Shown here: positions 39,836 through 49,013 of the stretch, piece after piece
How positions within the stretch are numbered: the stretch's first letter is position 1
Layout: every line of letters begins with the position of its first letter
From: CAWBOY01 sp963790585
GTDB taxonomy: Bacteria; Planctomycetota; Planctomycetia; Gemmatales; Gemmataceae
Length of the DNA: 64,000 bases
Assembly: GCA_963790585.1 (NCBI GenBank)
Contig: CAWBOY010000006.1
Location: forward strand, 992,001-1,056,000
Reading direction: 5' to 3'
Notes under the pieces: model-generated
Databases searched by the model: none
What the model was told of the DNA's origin: nothing
The model's input: only the letters and a program-made list of their open reading frames with translations
Translations under genes and position numbers: made by a program

Positions 39836-40298
39836 GAGACGCCTGTCTTTCGCAGCGCGAATTATTTGACGATTGCAAAATAATGCTTGCCAGAAAGGAG
39901 TGGTGCGGTTATGAATGACCAACGAACATTTCTGCCGCCCCTCAGCGACCATGTGCGCAGTGCAGCCAGGACGGCTGCAATCGGGGGGGATGGATTCCCC
40001 CATTTAACCGCCATTTCGACGCTACACCTTAGGAATGCTTTTGGCTCTGTTTGCGCACGGCCATCGTCTCGACGATGACCGTTCGTCGCGGGGCTTGCTC
40101 TTGTTCCAGTCTTGGGGAATTATTAAGATCCGGCGACGTTGGGAGGGCCAGAAGCACCCTTCCTAACTTATCCATCAAGCACCACTCCTCGACGATCGCG
40201 GATCGCGAACGGAACGTCTTTATTTGGATACATCGACGTGAGGTTGTCCCAGGGAAGGGGATGCTGTGCGCCGCTGTTACGGGGGAGGAGAGGAGCGA
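39836..40298. other. 463-base spacer, no firm gene
   Basis: Two short frames have usable ribosome-binding sites: 39911-40078 plus (55 aa, AGAAAGGAG upstream) and 40029-40175 minus (48 aa, GAGGAG upstream). They overlap on opposite strands and neither resembles a known family, so at most one is real. No hairpin family here. Confidence 0.4.
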
Positions 40299-40832
40299 AT
40301 GAATACGAACCGAACGGAGAAGGAGCAGACGCGCGTCCATATCCGGTGGATGATACGGCGCGATATGCCCGAGGTCCTCCAGACGGAACAGGAGTGCTTC
40401 GAGTTTGCCTGGACGGAAGAAGATTTTCTGCGCTGTCTCCGTCAGCGAAACTGCATCGGCATGGTGGCCGAGCAGGGGGAGAAAGTCATCGCTTTCATGA
40501 TCTATGAGCTGCATAAGGCGAAGCTGCATATCCTCAATTTCGCCGTGCATCCGCAGTTTCGCCGTTCGCACATCGGCGGTCAAATGGTGGCGAAGCTGAT
40601 TAGCAAGCTGTCGAGCCATCGCCGGACGCGGATCACGCTGGAAGTGCGTGAGACCAATCTGTGTGCGCAGCTTTTCTTCCGCACGCAAGGCTTCAAAGCC
40701 GTCCGCGTTCTCCGAACCTTCTACGAAGACAGCGGAGAGGATGCGTTCTTGATGCAGTATCGCTTGGCCGATGATACGGGAGAAGAATACGAAGAGACCG
40801 TCAACCGTATCGCGCAGTATGAAGAGAGCTAA
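40299..40832 (+). CDS. GNAT N-acetyltransferase, RimI-like
   Basis: 177 aa. The ATG at 40299 follows GGGGGAGGAGAGG, better than the upstream in-frame ATG. GNAT fold: RWMIRRDMPEVLQTEQECFEFAW at the N-terminus, acetyl-CoA loop in VHPQFRRSHIGGQM, then TLEVRETNLCAQLFFRTQGF and the closing Y-R-L strand. These resemble ribosomal-protein alanine acetyltransferases, which acetylate protein N-termini; the substrate here is unknown. The C-terminus has an extra acidic tail. Confidence 0.8.
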   Translation: MNTNRTEKEQTRVHIRWMIRRDMPEVLQTEQECFEFAWTEEDFLRCLRQRNCIGMVAEQGEKVIAFMIYELHKAKLHILNFAVHPQFRRSHIGGQMVAKLISKLSSHRRTRITLEVRETNLCAQLFFRTQGFKAVRVLRTFYEDSGEDAFLMQYRLADDTGEEYEETVNRIAQYEES

Positions 40833-40852
40833 TGCAAGCAAGAGCGCTTTCC

Positions 40853-40925
40853 GAGCCTGAAGTGTAAGCGAAGAGCATCATGTATTGCGAAATGCAAAAA
40901 TGCTCTTCGCTTACGCTTCAAGCTC
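40853..40925. repeat. Intergenic palindrome, family B copy 3
   Basis: Arms around GAGCCTGAAGTGTAAGCGAA and its partner, with two mismatches in the right arm. Between the GNAT gene and the convergent cytochrome gene. Confidence 0.85.
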
Positions 40926-40948
40926 GGCAACGAGTGTGATTGGCGGCG

Positions 40949-41512
40949 TCACTCGGCGTCGATCTTTTTACCTTCGATTTTGTCAGGCTCGGGGCCGATG
41001 CGAGTTGTCACGCGAAACGATTCGTGACAGCGGTTGCAGCTTTTGACGACGCCGAGTAGAGCGGCCCGACTGCCGGGCAAATCGCGTGACCCTGCTTGCT
41101 TGGCCAGTTTCGTCGCGGCGTCACGCAACTCGGTCGAGCGCGTCATCCACACATCCTGCCCAAGATTCTTTGGCGGCCGTAACATCAACAGATTGCTCGT
41201 TTCAGCGATCAGCAACGCTTGTCCACGGGCGAACGTCCAGGCTTCCGCGTCGGCGGGCCGATCTTTGAGCGCCTTGGCCAATGCTTGGTAATTCGGGTTG
41301 GCCAAAGCTTCCATGAGCAGCTTCGTCTCGGCGATTGCTTCGAGCTTGAGACCCGAAGTCGTCACGGGAGTCGGCGCCGGCAGAGGAGCGGGTGGCGCTG
41401 AGGACGAAGGCGGCGCCGCACCGGGTCGGATGCGAATGATAACTTGGGCCGTTGCCGCGCCCGCGAGGAGAGTTAGTACCGCCAGGCTAAGTATGAGAAT
41501 CGAACGCTGCAT
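40949..41512 (-). CDS. Cytochrome c-type protein (C-terminal heme motif)
   Basis: 187 aa with start at 41512 and signal peptide SILILSLAVLTLLAGAATA. A Pro/Ala linker follows. The single CNRCH heme motif lies near the C-terminus (VKSCNRCHESFRV), and helices precede it, as in cytochrome c'-type four-helix bundles. Periplasmic, heme-binding, electron transfer or gas/redox sensing likely. It is on the same strand as the Rieske gene, 13 nt away, so the two may be an electron-transfer pair. Confidence 0.8.
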   Translation of the reverse strand: MQRSILILSLAVLTLLAGAATAQVIIRIRPGAAPPSSSAPPAPLPAPTPVTTSGLKLEAIAETKLLMEALANPNYQALAKALKDRPADAEAWTFARGQALLIAETSNLLMLRPPKNLGQDVWMTRSTELRDAATKLAKQAGSRDLPGSRAALLGVVKSCNRCHESFRVTTRIGPEPDKIEGKKIDAE

Positions 41513-41525
41513 CGCCGGCCGCCTT

Positions 41526-41855
41526 TCAGCACGAATTTTTTGGGGCATCGCCAAGTTGGACCTGGACCTGATCGCCTTCCACACGGACAGCGTAACAACC
41601 GATCTTTATGCGAGGGTTATCCGCCCAAGCGCCGTCATTGAGGCGAAATCGCCAGGCGTGCCATGGGCAGGTCACCGTCAGCTGTTCGACGTAGCCACCG
41701 CTGAGCGATGCGCCCATGTGCGGACAAACATCGTCAATGGCATAGAATTGGCCTGCGATTTTGAACACCGCAATGAGCTGTTTGCCGATTGCAACCGTCT
41801 TTCCCTCGCCCTCGATCACGTCGCTCGCTTTGCACACCGAAACAAACTCGGCCAT
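41526..41855 (-). CDS. Rieske [2Fe-2S] ferredoxin-like protein
   Basis: 109 aa. Cluster ligands: Cys44-His46 in DVCPHMGASL and Cys63-His66 in TCPWHAWRF, matching the C-x-H...C-x-x-H pattern. No signal or membrane segment, so it is a soluble Rieske protein like NirD or dioxygenase ferredoxins. No oxygenase or nitrite-reductase gene is adjacent, so the partner is unknown. Upstream of the cytochrome c gene in the same direction. Confidence 0.9.
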   Translation of the reverse strand: MAEFVSVCKASDVIEGEGKTVAIGKQLIAVFKIAGQFYAIDDVCPHMGASLSGGYVEQLTVTCPWHAWRFRLNDGAWADNPRIKIGCYAVRVEGDQVQVQLGDAPKNSC

Positions 41856-41959
41856 GACCGCTCCCGGATCTTGCTGGATTTTTCCTGCCGTAGCCTTGAT
41901 GATTCTATCAGGGCGGCATCGGCCGGTGAAATGGATCGTTGGCGAGACGAGGGATCCTG

Positions 41960-42535
41960 ATGCTCGAAATCGAACAGAAATTCGCGGGCGCCGATTTTGC
42001 CGATCTGGAACGGCGCCTCGCCGCCTGGGGCGCGACTCCCGGCATAGGCCTTGAGGAGACCGACCACTACTTCAACGCGCCCGACCGCGATTTTGCGCGG
42101 ACGGATGAGGCCTTTCGCTTGAGGCGGATCGGCTCAGCGAACTATCTCACGTACAAAGGCCCTAAGAGGCCAACCGTGGTTAAGAGCCGGACCGAACTCG
42201 AAGTAGAAATCGCCCAAGGCGATCGCGCAGCTCTCGATTTCGTGCAGCTTCTCACCTATCTCGGCTACAAGCCCGTGGCCGTGGTCCGCAAGAAACGCCG
42301 CCAATATCAGATGCAGCGCGGCATGTTCGTACTCAATATCTGTCTCGACGAGGTCGAGGGGCTCGGGTCCTTCGCGGAACTCGAGATTATCGCTCCTGAA
42401 GAGGAACTGACTGCGGCCTCGGCGGTGCTGCTTGACACCGCCTGCTGTCTTGGCTTGTCCCAGGTCGAGCCGCGGTCCTATTTAGGATTGGCATTGGCCC
42501 AGCGCGCGGCCGATGCTCCGGAGATCGTTTCATGA
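41960..42535 (+). CDS. CYTH-domain protein (class IV adenylate cyclase CyaB-like)
   Basis: 191 aa. ATG 41960 after a GAGGG. The CYTH tunnel signature EIEQKF opens the protein (E-x-E-x-K), followed by FRLRRIG, LTYKGPK, RTELEVEI, VVRKKRRQYQ and LDEVEGLGSFAELEI. CYTH enzymes bind triphosphates and divalent metals; members include CyaB adenylate cyclase and thiamine triphosphatase, and sequence alone cannot choose. Its TGA overlaps the panC ATG, so the two are translationally coupled. Confidence 0.83.
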   Translation: MLEIEQKFAGADFADLERRLAAWGATPGIGLEETDHYFNAPDRDFARTDEAFRLRRIGSANYLTYKGPKRPTVVKSRTELEVEIAQGDRAALDFVQLLTYLGYKPVAVVRKKRRQYQMQRGMFVLNICLDEVEGLGSFAELEIIAPEEELTAASAVLLDTACCLGLSQVEPRSYLGLALAQRAADAPEIVS

Positions 42536-43387
42536 CAGTGAAGGTCATATCGGAAATCGCTCCGCTTCGGTCCGCCGTAGCCACGGCGCGGGCAGAGAAA
42601 AAGAGCGTCGGATTGGTGCCGACGATGGGCGCTCTTCATCGTGGCCATATCGCGCTCGTCGAATTGGCCCGCAAGCAGACCGATTTCGTCGTCGTGTCGA
42701 TCTTTGTCAATCCAACGCAGTTCGGGCCAAAAGAGGACCTATCGCGCTATCCTCGGACCTTGGAGCGAGACCTGGAACTCTGTACCGAAGCCGGGGTCGA
42801 TCTGGTGTTTCACCCGACATCAGAAGTGATCTATCCGCCGGGCTTCAAGACCTTCGTCGAAGTGACAGATCTACAAGATGTTCTCTGCGGAGCCTCGCGG
42901 CCGGGGCACTTTCGCGGCGTGGCGACGGTGGTGCTGAAGCTGTTCAATCTCGTTCAGCCTGACCGAGCGTTTTTCGGCCAAAAGGACGCCCAACAAGTTC
43001 GGGTGCTGAAGCAAATGGTCCGCGACCTGAATGTCCCGATTGAGATGGTCGTGGGCGATACGGTGCGTGAGCCGGATGGATTCGGCGCTCAGTTCGCGCA
43101 ATCGCTATTTGACACCGGAACAACGTGGCAGAGCAACCGTTCTCTATCAGGCTCTGACGGCAGCTCGCGTTCGCATCGACAACGGCGAACGCGATCCCGA
43201 GGTGATCCGCCGCCTGATGGTGGATCAGATCACGAAAACCCCCGGAGCGAATCTGGATTACGTCGCTGTCGTCGATGCGGAGACACTGGAAATGCCTGCT
43301 CGGCTTCACGGGCTGACGCTTCTCGCGCTCGCGGTCAAATTTGGGGATACGCGGCTGATCGATAACGTATTGCTCGAAGTCGACTAA
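42532..43387 (+). CDS. panC: Pantothenate synthetase (one frameshift)
   Basis: Joins pantoate and beta-alanine using ATP in vitamin B5 and CoA synthesis. Motifs: PTMGALHRGHIALV, FVNPTQFGP, LCGASRPGHFRGVATVV, FFGQKDAQQ, and after the frame change SSRNRYLTPEQRGRA. The frame shifts at 43078-43086; one base less (GATGGATTGGCG) gives EPDGLALSSRNRYL, the conserved motif. Corrected length about 285 aa, normal for the family. Because the pathway is normally needed, this is more likely a sequencing indel than true loss. Start overlaps the CYTH gene stop. Confidence 0.92.
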
Positions 43388-43401
43388 TCGCGTTTCCAAA
43401 A

Positions 43402-43478
43402 AAGAGCTGGGAGCGTCAGCGACCGGAGAGAGTCTTACGAAATCTGACTCTCTCCGGTCGCTGACGCTCCCAGCTCTT
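43402..43478. repeat. Intergenic palindrome, family A copy 4
   Basis: Arms AAGAGCTGGGAGCGTCAGCG... and complement. Compared with copy 1, changes appear in both arms (GCCGGG to GCTGGG paired with CCCGGC to CCCAGC). Starts 14 nt after the panC stop, between convergent genes. Confidence 0.9.
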
Positions 43479-43498
43479 GAAGACTAGCCGTACCGCGC

Positions 43499-43949
43499 TC
43501 AAACCTGCTGCAAAGAGGTAATCGGTCGGCAGGTGTCCTCTGGATCGCCCTGGAAGCGCCAGAAGCGCATCGGCTTCGGATCAAACAAATCAAAAATATA
43601 CCAAGCCCCTTGGTCCTCATGGAGAAACGGTATCAAAGCCGTTCCACGGAAGGGATCGAGGCTGAAGACGTGTAGATTTTCCAATTCTTCAAGAGCTTCT
43701 TGCAAAGCCGACTCGGCTGAGCTTGAATCACGCATCGCCTCTTGCTGAGCGATTAGTGAGGTTCGGTCGGGCCGGCCCGGTCGATCGGCAAGGCGGCGCA
43801 CCTCGGCCCGGGCTGCTGCCAAAGCGAGGGCGTGTTCCCGAATCGCGCGGACGATCGACGTGATATAGGGCGCCGCGGACTGAGCGCGGGTAGCTCCATG
43901 CCTGGATTGCCTGCCGACGTGGCTTTGGAGCCTTCGGTTGGCGTTTCAT
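43499..43949 (-). CDS. DUF2203-like protein (one frameshift)
   Basis: About 150 aa after correction. AAAGGAG stands 8-9 nt before the ATG at 43949, which opens MKRQPKAPKPRRQ; the rest reads in another frame as SRHGATRAQSAAPYITSIVRAIREHALAL and onwards, joined by removing one G near 43910. The C-terminal part (SLDPFRGTALIPFLHEDQ, then WYIFDLFDPKPMRFWRFQGD) is like DUF2203, whose members link a helical N-terminus to a small beta domain; function unknown. An internal start at 43822 would also give a product but lacks a binding site. Confidence 0.6.
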
Positions 43950-44335
43950 GACGACTGCTCCTTTGGGTGCTAAAGTTCGCCTTTTCGAGGGCTGATCAAA
44001 TACAACCCCATCTTCAAACCAGAGGTTATCCCTCTGGTAGAGGTTCGTCAGAGTCTTTCGACTCTCTGGTTGGCTGAAAGATGGGTTCCACCGCTCGACT
44101 ACGCCTCTACCCAATTCTACTCACGACCGCAAGCCCTGCGCTACCCGCAGGCGCGGGAATTCTGAAATAATCGAGCGCTTCCGACGCGCGGGCAGGTGAT
44201 GAACTTTCGATTGGCTGCGCTGGCGAGCTAAAATATGTCGATGATGCGATAGGAATGGTCTCGCACGCAATCGGAGCGGGATCAAGCCGTCGTTTTCGTG
44301 CGCCGGCCGAGACATCTTTTTGGGAATGAAAGCGT
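43950..44335. other. 386-base divergent spacer
   Basis: Lies between divergently read DUF2203-like and MlaE genes, so promoters for both must sit here. A TTTCGA...TAAAAT pair near 44207-44233 is a weak candidate. Some imperfect CCAGAGGTTATCCCTCTGG-type hairpins occur near 44021. No gene seen. Confidence 0.4.
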
Positions 44336-45163
44336 ATGGCCACAGCCGCGAGACAAGCCAGCGCTGCACCAGCTTTAACCTGGTTCGACACAGCGATCTA
44401 CGAGCTTGGTGACTTCACCGTCTATGCTGGCAAGGTCATCGGTTGGTCGTTGCGCGGACCGCGGCATGGCACGCTCTTGCCGGTCTGCAACGAGATTGGT
44501 GTCCAAAGCGTTCCGGTCGTTGCGATCACTGGATTTTTCATCGGCATGGTGCTCGCGGTGCAGTCGTTTGCCCAGTTCAACTCCATCGGGATGGCTACTC
44601 GATTGGGCCAAGTTGTCAATATCTCCGTCGTCCGCGAATTAGGTCCGGTTCTCGCGGCAGTCATGTTGGCCGGCCGCGTCGGCGGCGCGATGGCGGCCGA
44701 ATTAGCGACGATGCGCATTACGGATCAGATCGACGCCTTGGCTTGCCTCGGAGCCAATCCGATCCATCATTTGGCGGTGCCGCGCTTCATCGCCTGTGTG
44801 ATGTTGATACCACTTTTGACGATCATCGCGAATTTCATGGGTGTGATGGGCGGCGCGTTGATTTCCATACAGGTGTTTCACGTAGACGGGCATAATTATT
44901 GGCAAAACGCCCGAGGCGTCATCACCTTATGGGATTTGTCGACCGGGTTGATCAAACCGATGTGCTTCGGGGCGGCCATTGCCATCATCGCTTGCCATCG
45001 GGGTTTCAAGAGCGAAGGCGGCGCGGAAGGCGTCGGAAAAGCGGCCACGGCATCGTTCGTCGCCTCCTTTATCGTCATTCTAGTCGTCGATTTCTTTCTC
45101 GGCCTGCTTTTGAATAACCTCTACGATTTCTTTTGGCCTGCTGGCACGGCGAGGATCGGTTAA
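44336..45163 (+). CDS. MlaE-family lipid ABC transporter permease
   Basis: 275 aa. Permease of the Mla/Mce-type system that moves phospholipids across the envelope. Conserved core: LLPVCNEIGVQSVPVVAITGFFIGMVLAVQS, ELGPVLAAVMLAGRVGGAMAAELATM, and ALACLGANPIHHLAVPRFIA, with about five hydrophobic segments. The ATP-binding and substrate-binding subunits follow on the same strand; the gap to the ATPase is 331 nt. The lipid handled is unknown. Confidence 0.88.
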   Translation: MATAARQASAAPALTWFDTAIYELGDFTVYAGKVIGWSLRGPRHGTLLPVCNEIGVQSVPVVAITGFFIGMVLAVQSFAQFNSIGMATRLGQVVNISVVRELGPVLAAVMLAGRVGGAMAAELATMRITDQIDALACLGANPIHHLAVPRFIACVMLIPLLTIIANFMGVMGGALISIQVFHVDGHNYWQNARGVITLWDLSTGLIKPMCFGAAIAIIACHRGFKSEGGAEGVGKAATASFVASFIVILVVDFFLGLLLNNLYDFFWPAGTARIG

Positions 45164-45494
45164 GCTGATCAGGCCTAAAAAATTCGTTGCGCCGTACACA
45201 CACAACCCCTGAACGAATTCCTCCGTCAAGGGAGCGGCATGGATGGCATTTGATAAAATGACCTAAGTATTTTAAAGAAAATAGGTTGCGCTCTAGCGAA
45301 GCGCCGAGAGGACAAGAAGCTTCGGCGGATTCGTTGCGCGGCTCGACACGAAACGCGAAACCATAAGAGCGTTTGGAAAGAATGAGATGGACCGGCTCTA
45401 AAGAACGCATCGGGTGCCATGCTTTCGTACTCGAAAGCATGCTTTGGAATACCAAAGCATGGCACACATGCGCGAGCGAATCACGAGGAGTGTC
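45164..45494. repeat. 331-base gap with family I double hairpin (45415-45464)
   Basis: TGCCATGCTTTCG...CGAAAGCAT and GCTTTGG...CCAAAGC stand side by side, enclosed by TGCCATGC/GCATGGCA, ending 30 nt before the MlaF start. The rest of the gap shows no gene. A GAGGAG at 45485-45490 serves the ATG at 45495. Confidence 0.75.
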
Positions 45495-46376
45495 ATGAGT
45501 GAGCTGGCCGTAGCGTCACCGAAGACCCCACTCATCGCCTTGCGCCAGGTCTCCATGCAGTTCGGCGCCCAACGTGTTCTCCACGGTATTGATTTGGACG
45601 TTGAGAAGGGACAGACGCTGCTGGTGATCGGCGAGAGCGGCTGCGGTAAGACGGTGCTGCTGAAGCTCATTATCGGACTCTTGCGACCGACAGTTGGCCA
45701 GGTGCTCTTCGACGGCAAGGTCCTCGCCGATTTGCCCGAGCGCCGCCAGGCGAAGGAACGTCGGCGGATTGGCTTTCTCTTTCAGGGAGCGGCCCTGTTC
45801 GACAGCATGACCGTGTTCGACAACGTTTGTTTCGGCTTGCGCGGAGAGGGGCGAACCGAAGCGCAGCTCCGCGATATCGTCGCCCAGCGGCTCCAGGAGG
45901 TCGGTCTGCCTCCGACGGCGATGGAAAAGAAACCCGCGGAGCTATCCGGCGGCATGAAAAAACGTGTTGGGCTAGCCCGTGCCCTCGCCCTCGATCCAGA
46001 GGTCATGCTTTACGACGAACCCACGACTGGCCTCGATCCAATCATGACCGATGTCATCAACGAGCTGATCTTGCAGACGCGACGACGGCGGCCCGTGACG
46101 AGCATCGTCGTGACGCATGAGATGCGCACGGTGCATAAAGTCGCCGACCGCGTGGTGATGTTTTACCCGCTGAGCCGATTGAAGCCCGGTGAAAATCAGG
46201 TTCTCTTCGACGGCACGCCGGTAGAGCTGCTCGCCAGCGAGGAGCCGAGGATACGACAGTTCGTAACCGGCGAGGCGCGCGATCGATTGGAAGAATTGAA
46301 AGTGGCGGAGGACAACAAACCCCAGGCGGACGTGCGGCCTTCCGAGGCCGCGCCCAGCGAAGGAGGCGCCCCATGA
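45495..46376 (+). CDS. MlaF-family ABC transporter ATP-binding protein
   Basis: 293 aa. Start ATG 45495 with GAGGAG just upstream. Walker A GESGCGKTVLLK, Q-loop GFLFQGAALFDSM, signature LSGGMKKRVGLARALALDPEVMLYDEPTTGLDP and His-switch VVTHEM. Drives the MlaE permease. Overlaps the next gene by ATGA, so the ATPase and MlaD-like subunit are coupled. The C-terminal ~40 residues are charged and not part of the core. Confidence 0.9.
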   Translation: MSELAVASPKTPLIALRQVSMQFGAQRVLHGIDLDVEKGQTLLVIGESGCGKTVLLKLIIGLLRPTVGQVLFDGKVLADLPERRQAKERRRIGFLFQGAALFDSMTVFDNVCFGLRGEGRTEAQLRDIVAQRLQEVGLPPTAMEKKPAELSGGMKKRVGLARALALDPEVMLYDEPTTGLDPIMTDVINELILQTRRRRPVTSIVVTHEMRTVHKVADRVVMFYPLSRLKPGENQVLFDGTPVELLASEEPRIRQFVTGEARDRLEELKVAEDNKPQADVRPSEAAPSEGGAP

Positions 46377-47709
46377 GCGAGCGAGCGTTGCGATTCCGAC
46401 TCGGGCTGTTTGTCGTGATAGCGCTCATTCTGTTGGCCTGCCTGGTTCTTCTATTCGGCAGTCTGCCGGGATGGTTCCGCCAGACGAAGCGCTACTACGT
46501 GCTGTTCAAGGACGCGCCCGGCATATCGATCGGCGCTCCCGTGCGGCGTCCGGCGTGCGCATTGGCGAAGTTACCGACATCGTTCTCGATGAAAACGGCG
46601 AAGTGCGCGTGACGGTCGGCGTCGATCAGCGCTACGTCGTGAGACATAGTGAAGATCCCACTCTCATTACTGGCCTGTTCGGCCCCGACACAAGCATCGA
46701 CTTCATTCCAGAGCAGCAGGAAAAAGACAAGCCGCCGCTCGATCGCTCGGTCGTCCCTCCGGAATCCGTTTTGGAGGGCCATACGCTGACGAGCGTCAAC
46801 ACGCTCATTACCCGGGCGTCAGAGGTTGTGCCGACGACCCAGGAGACGTTGAACAAATTCAATAAATCGATGGAGCGAATCGAAAAATACCTGGAAGAGC
46901 TGACGCCGATCACGAAACGGACACTGGAACAATCCGAAAAGACGCTGCGGCGCTACGACGAGCTAGGGGCCGACGTGCAAAAACAGATCCCGGCTTTGGC
47001 GCGGTCGAACGAAGAGTTTTACAAGCTGATGAAGAATGGCAATGAAGCCGTTCCCCGACTGGAAAAATCCTTTACGCAAGCCGCCGAAGATGTGGCCGCC
47101 ACGGCTCGTACATTCCAGCAAGCGGGGGAGAGATTCAACGTCTTCCTCCAAAAGAACATGGATCAATTGGATTCGATCGTTAAGAACCTAAACGATGTGC
47201 TCGATGGCGCATCCAAAATCGTGTCACCCGAAAATCAACGCAATATCAATCGCACGTTGAATAATGTCGCCGCCGCCAGTGACAGTCTGGAGCCGTTGGC
47301 GAAAAATGCCAATGAATTCCTGAAGGAGAGCCGACGGACCTTGAATCGGTTCGATGAAGTGTTGGTGAGCTTGCAACAGGTTCTCAAACCGCTTTCCGAC
47401 AGTGGCCCGCGTATCGTCCGCAACTTGGATGAGGGCCTCGAAAAGCTAAATCGAACCTTCGGCGACGTCAATGAATTGATCCGAGCCGTCGGGGCGAGCA
47501 ACGGCACGCTTTACAAGATTCTGAACGACCCGACCCTATACAACCGGATCGATGAGGCGGCGTGTCAACTCGTCAAGCTGATGCCACGGATCGATCGCAT
47601 CCTCAAGGATTTCGAGACCTTCTCGGACAAGCTGGCGAAGCATCCCGAGCTGCTTGGCGTTCGTGGGGCAATTACTCCGAGCAACGGGCTGAAAGATCCT
47701 CCCAAGTAG
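46373..47709 (+). CDS. MlaD/MCE-family lipid-binding subunit (one frameshift)
   Basis: 445 aa corrected. One N-terminal membrane anchor (LGLFVVIALILLACLVLLFG) leads into the MCE domain: YYVLFKDAPGISIGAPVRRSGVRIGEVTDIVLDENGEV when a single T is restored at 46548-46549 (CGTCC to CGTTCC). A long helical part follows (VPTTQETLNKFNKSMERIEKY onwards), the usual extended coil of large MCE proteins. It threads lipids between membranes with MlaE and MlaF. Only one MCE domain. Confidence 0.88.
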
Positions 47710-47794
47710 AGCCGCCGCACTTGGACTGTCCAGACCTGAAGCGTAGGTATTTCATTCAAATACACTCAGTTACAATTTAGGTCCAGGCGTCAAT

Positions 47795-49013
47795 TCACAC
47801 CTTAAATATCCGCTTCACATTATCCCGCAACAGGTGCCGCGCCAGATCGATCGCCCCGGTCGCTGTTGTCGCTCCTGAACGCACGAAATCCTCCGCCAAA
47901 ACTTTCGCGAGAATCCGGCGATACATGTTGAACTTGGGCAGGCCGAACTCCAGTTTATACATATCGCTGTAATAGCCGATCTGTTTTGTCTTCGGCACTG
48001 CCTGGAGGCGGGCACGCGTGTCCACGGTGATATAGGCGGGGATGTTGGAATACCACCAATGGCCACTGGTCACTACATTGGGAAATATCCAGCTATAGCT
48101 TGCCAGCTCCTGATTTTGCACACTTGTCAGTACGGAAATGGGGAATGTCACTTCAGGGAAGGCGTTGAATAGCTCCGCATATTGGATTAGCGACGTGCGC
48201 TGATCGTAGAGATCCTGACCTTGGTAGACGCCATTTCGATAAATGCGGCGATTGACGCCGATCATGAGATCGAACGGTAGGCCGAACTCGCGGCAATACT
48301 CGGCAAGGGTCCAGAAGACAAAGCGCGGGTCGTCGGGGTCCGATACCGAACAGGGCGAAAAGTCAGGCGGCAGCGAGATGGCACAAGCCTTGGCTCCCTT
48401 CGAAACGAAATGTTCAAATAACTTGTGAATCGCCTTTTTGAGGCTGATACCATCACCCACTTCGACGCCGGTCGCCCTTGGCCAGGCGTTCGCGGACCTC
48501 CCGGTGGCCAGAGCGAAAGACCAGCGCGTCGGTGCGCAGACATGGGACATAGCGCGTCGTATCGAAACCCGTCAGGGGATCGTCGAATTCATTGGTGAGA
48601 AACACCTTTTCGAGGTTCGACTGTTTAAAAACCTGAGCTTCCCAATCGGGCTGGGCCATGAGCCGTTCTGATGCATCAAACAAATGGTCCGCATCGGCGG
48701 CACTGAGGCGCTCGCCCGAGAAACCAAGGAAGGTACGAGCAATCTCGAGAAACCAGGCATACTGGGCCGTGTTGTCGAATCTATCCATGTGTGCCAAGAT
48801 AGCGCGGACCCGCTCGCGGGGCGGCACGGAAGCGGACAAGGGCGCCTGACTCATCCCGGCAGAGTGAGCCAGCTCCGTGTAATAATGGTAGCCCAGGATA
48901 TCATCGATGCTCTTCGAGGTTGGCTTATGCGGATCGATATGCGAATGGGGGTCGATCAAAGGGATTTTGCAGATCTCGTTATAGAGCGTGTCTGCAAGCG
49001 TGTCAGCGCTCAT
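47795..49013 (-). CDS. Uronate isomerase-like amidohydrolase (one frameshift)
   Basis: About 405 aa corrected. Metal motif in PLIDPHSHIDPHKP, then EIARTFLGFSGERL, SVSDPDDPRFVFWTLAEYC, FPISVLTSVQNQELASYSWIFPNV and SGHWWYSNIPAYI, typical of the uronate isomerase branch of amidohydrolases. Start at 49013 (MSADTLADTL). The frame shifts at 48475-48477: reading GGG as GG joins VRERLAK to ATGVEVGDGISL. The substrate may be a uronate but could be another sugar acid or cyclic compound. No uronate operon is adjacent. Confidence 0.78.

Noticed and set aside
39911..40078. 55-aa plus-strand frame after the DUF11 gene
   Set aside because: Good binding site but overlaps the opposite 48-aa frame and has no recognisable family; not called as a gene.
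40029..40841. A 270-codon minus-strand frame opposite the GNAT gene
   Set aside because: It is antisense to a well-supported acetyltransferase, with no recognisable product. Only its last 48 codons (40029-40175) lie in the spacer and have a binding site; noted as a weak candidate.
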